Assembly: GCA_017881285.1 (NCBI GenBank)
Contig: JADGRD010000295.1
Coordinates: 1-5,405, forward strand
Source of the DNA: Pseudomonadota bacterium
GTDB taxonomy: Bacteria; Myxococcota_A; Polyangia; Fen-1088
DNA: 5,405 nucleotides
Reading direction: 5' to 3'
Shown here: in pieces, positions 3,669-5,405 of the stretch
How positions within the stretch are numbered: the first letter of the stretch is position 1
Layout: every line of letters starts with the position of its first letter
The notes under the pieces: model-generated
The model's input: only the letters and a program-made list of their open reading frames with translations
Database searches by the model: none
Told to the model about the DNA's origin: nothing
Made by a program: the position numbers and the translations under genes

Positions 3669-5405
3669 CTACGGAAAGAGGCAAATCATGCACGTGAATT
3701 GGACCGATTGGCCCGCGTAGCAGGACCAGCGGTCATTGGCCAACGCATCCAGCCAGGCCTGACGCGCATCTCCCGAAAGCAGGGGCGTCTGGTCGGGCAG
3801 GTTCAGCAGGTCGATCGCCCGGCCGTCGCAGTCGATCACGACCGCGTAGGTTAGTTGTCCAGGAGACGAGGACGCATGGCAGGGCCAACCCACGGCCCCA
3901 CTGACCGCACTCGTGAGGGTGTTGACGTCGCACGAGGCATCCAGAGCTGGGTTCTGCCCGCCGTCGGCCGCACATTCGTGCGTCAGCGGTTGTGCCTCCA
4001 CCGGTTGCCTATCCACCGGTCGCGTATCCACCGGAATGGCGGTGGGCGCGTCGAGAAGAATGATAGGACCAGGCTCCGCGGCCGCGTCCGCGATCGGTGG
4101 CTTCGCATCGTACGCACCCGAGCCCGCGCACCCCGTGGCCATCGCCATCATCAGCCCGTGCGCCAGCCAGGGCGAGGCCAGGCGCCGCGCGGGCCTCTGC
4201 GCAATCGCGTGGCCGTCGGGCCAGCTCACCTCGTCGAGCAGGCAGCCGAAGCGCTCGTCGAACGGCGCCAACTGGTTCGCCGCCTGCTGGTGCAGCGCCT
4301 CGACGGCCTGGCCGAATTCGCGCGCGGAAAGCGGCGAGGTCGCCAGGGCAAGCGCCTGCTCGAGCACGCCTCGGCGCACGCGCTGTGCCTGCGCCAGCAA
4401 TGCCTGTGCCTGGACGATTAGGCCGCGCCCGCTGCCGAGCAGGCCGAGTCGGTGCGCCACGCGCAGCGCGAACATCACGTCCAGCGCACACGGCTGCCGG
4501 GTCACCCACGCCAGGCCGCCCATACGCAGCCGGCTCAGAGCAAAGAGGAAGCGCTCGGCTTCCGGCTCGGAGGGCAGCCACGCCAACCCCGCGCCCTGCC
4601 CCGCCAATTGCCCCTTGGCGGCGAGCTGCCCTGCGAGCGTCGTGCCCGGCCACACGGTCAGCGGGACGACTTCCCAGGCGAAGTCGTCGAGCTGGGCGAG
4701 CCCGGCAAGCTCGGCGCGCGCGTCGGCCAGCGTGCCGTCCGGCCGCAGCGCCAGCACGTTGAGAATCGGCGCAATCCCGCGCGTCGCCAGCCTGTGCAAG
4801 GCAGCCATATCATCGGCGTGAGTTCCGCGCCGGTGGAGGGCCGACTTGCCCTGGGGTGTGAGCGATTCGACGCCGACCAGGACGAAGAGCGCCCCGAGGC
4901 GCGCCAGCGCATCGACCACCTCGTCGGAGAGCACGCTCGGCTCGGCCATCAAGCGCCACGCCATCGTGCCCACGCGCCGCCGCCGCAGCGCCACTTCGAG
5001 ATCGGCAAGCCACGCCCGCGCCGCCCGCGGATCGGACCCGAGCAGATTGTCGTCGACGACTTGGACGACGCGCACCGAGCGATGGTGGTAAAGCGCCGCC
5101 ACTTCGTCGGCCAGGTCGTCGATCGGGCGGTGGATGCTGCCGCGCGGGGCGCCCTGGTCGAGGCCCAGCAATCGGCGTTCGTGGTCCAGCTCGCGTTCCA
5201 GCGCGGAAACGCCACAGTAGGCGCAGCCGCCAGCGCAGCCGCGTGAAGCCGCGACGTCCGCCCTGGGAATGCCGATGAGCGTGGGTACCGCCTCGGCACG
5301 CAGCGGCCGCAACCGGCTCGCGGTGAACGCGTGCGGATTGCCTCTGCCCTCGCCCAGGCGCGTGGTCAGCCCGGGCACCTGCGCGAGGTCGCCCCCCTCG
5401 CCAAG
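3669..5405 (-). CDS. Radical SAM protein with lipobox-like segment and Cys-rich C-terminal domain (5' partial)
   Basis: The frame is open through the right edge, so the N-terminus is missing; 578 residues are visible. Numbering from the GTG at 5378, a CxxxCxxC cluster motif (C48, C52, C55 in SRGCAGGCAYC) would bind the [4Fe-4S] cluster that cleaves S-adenosylmethionine. VVQVVDDNLLG (104-114), LVGVES (167-172) and the Gly/Pro segments that follow fit the radical SAM barrel, ending near 250. The extreme N-terminus (GGDLAQVPGLTTR) resembles the linker that follows a cobalamin-binding domain, so this may be a B12-type enzyme. A helical region follows (~270-385). Then comes RRLASPWLAHGLMMAMATGC, a basic-hydrophobic-lipobox pattern with Cys at 417 (4130-4128), a Pro/Asp/Ala linker (425-465), and a domain with seven cysteines (469-566) ending WSCYAGQSVQFTCMICLFP. 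The tail looks exported. No Shine-Dalgarno was found for a separate internal start. The substrate is unknown. Confidence 0.85.
   Translation of the reverse strand, partial: LGEGGDLAQVPGLTTRLGEGRGNPHAFTASRLRPLRAEAVPTLIGIPRADVAASRGCAGGCAYCGVSALERELDHERRLLGLDQGAPRGSIHRPIDDLADEVAALYHHRSVRVVQVVDDNLLGSDPRAARAWLADLEVALRRRRVGTMAWRLMAEPSVLSDEVVDALARLGALFVLVGVESLTPQGKSALHRRGTHADDMAALHRLATRGIAPILNVLALRPDGTLADARAELAGLAQLDDFAWEVVPLTVWPGTTLAGQLAAKGQLAGQGAGLAWLPSEPEAERFLFALSRLRMGGLAWVTRQPCALDVMFALRVAHRLGLLGSGRGLIVQAQALLAQAQRVRRGVLEQALALATSPLSAREFGQAVEALHQQAANQLAPFDERFGCLLDEVSWPDGHAIAQRPARRLASPWLAHGLMMAMATGCAGSGAYDAKPPIADAAAEPGPIILLDAPTAIPVDTRPVDRQPVEAQPLTHECAADGGQNPALDASCDVNTLTSAVSGAVGWPCHASSSPGQLTYAVVIDCDGRAIDLLNLPDQTPLLSGDARQAWLDALANDRWSCYAGQSVQFTCMICLFP

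Noticed and set aside
3913..5246. Several long + strand frames over the radical SAM gene
   Set aside because: All are Arg/Ala/Pro-rich and motif-free, while the - strand frame carries a full radical SAM motif set.
5376..5378. GTG at 5378 as the start of the radical SAM gene
   Set aside because: The frame is open upstream to the window edge and the residues before it (GEGGDLAQ) continue the protein-like linker, so the gene begins outside the window.

Overview
The window looks like chromosomal DNA of a myxobacterium (Myxococcota, perhaps Polyangiales). The grounds are high GC with strongly GC-biased third codon positions, a PEGA-domain gene coupled to a TPR/PEGA-like exported protein, and Gly/Ser-rich, Cys-rich lipoproteins, one carrying a Hint (hedgehog/intein-type) domain. 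This assignment is inferred from gene content and style; there is no rRNA or other direct marker.

Left part, all on the + strand. The window opens inside the 3' end of a PEGA-domain gene (to 308), probably the tail of a Ser/Thr protein kinase. Its stop overlaps the start of a TPR/PEGA-like exported protein (305-1333) in an ATGA junction, so the two are probably translationally coupled. A hairpin (1357-1384) follows. Next comes a CDP-alcohol phosphatidyltransferase (1425-2012) with a complete catalytic motif and a PgsA-like C-terminal signature, probably making an anionic phospholipid precursor.

Middle part (2013-2478), disordered. A + strand reading frame (to 2432) encodes a Cys-rich domain and a Gly-rich tail but has no export signal. 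Directly upstream, on the opposite strand, lies a well-formed lipoprotein start: Shine-Dalgarno, ATG, hydrophobic segment and lipobox. It faces the wrong way and runs into the end of the phosphatidyltransferase gene. The simplest reading is a rearranged or decayed lipoprotein gene whose 5' end has been inverted.

Right part, all on the - strand, read right to left. A large radical SAM gene enters from beyond the right edge (5405 to 3669). It carries a CxxxCxxC iron-sulfur motif and an unusual C-terminal extension: a lipobox-like hydrophobic segment, a Pro/Asp/Ala linker and a Cys-rich domain. After 119 bp comes a lipoprotein (3549 to 2479) with a Gly/Ser/Thr-rich stalk, a 15-Cys region and a C-terminal Hint domain. 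It converges on the broken + strand gene over a 46-bp gap that holds a hairpin. No RNA genes, CRISPR arrays or insertion sequences are visible. No stretch above 300 bp lacks a gene.
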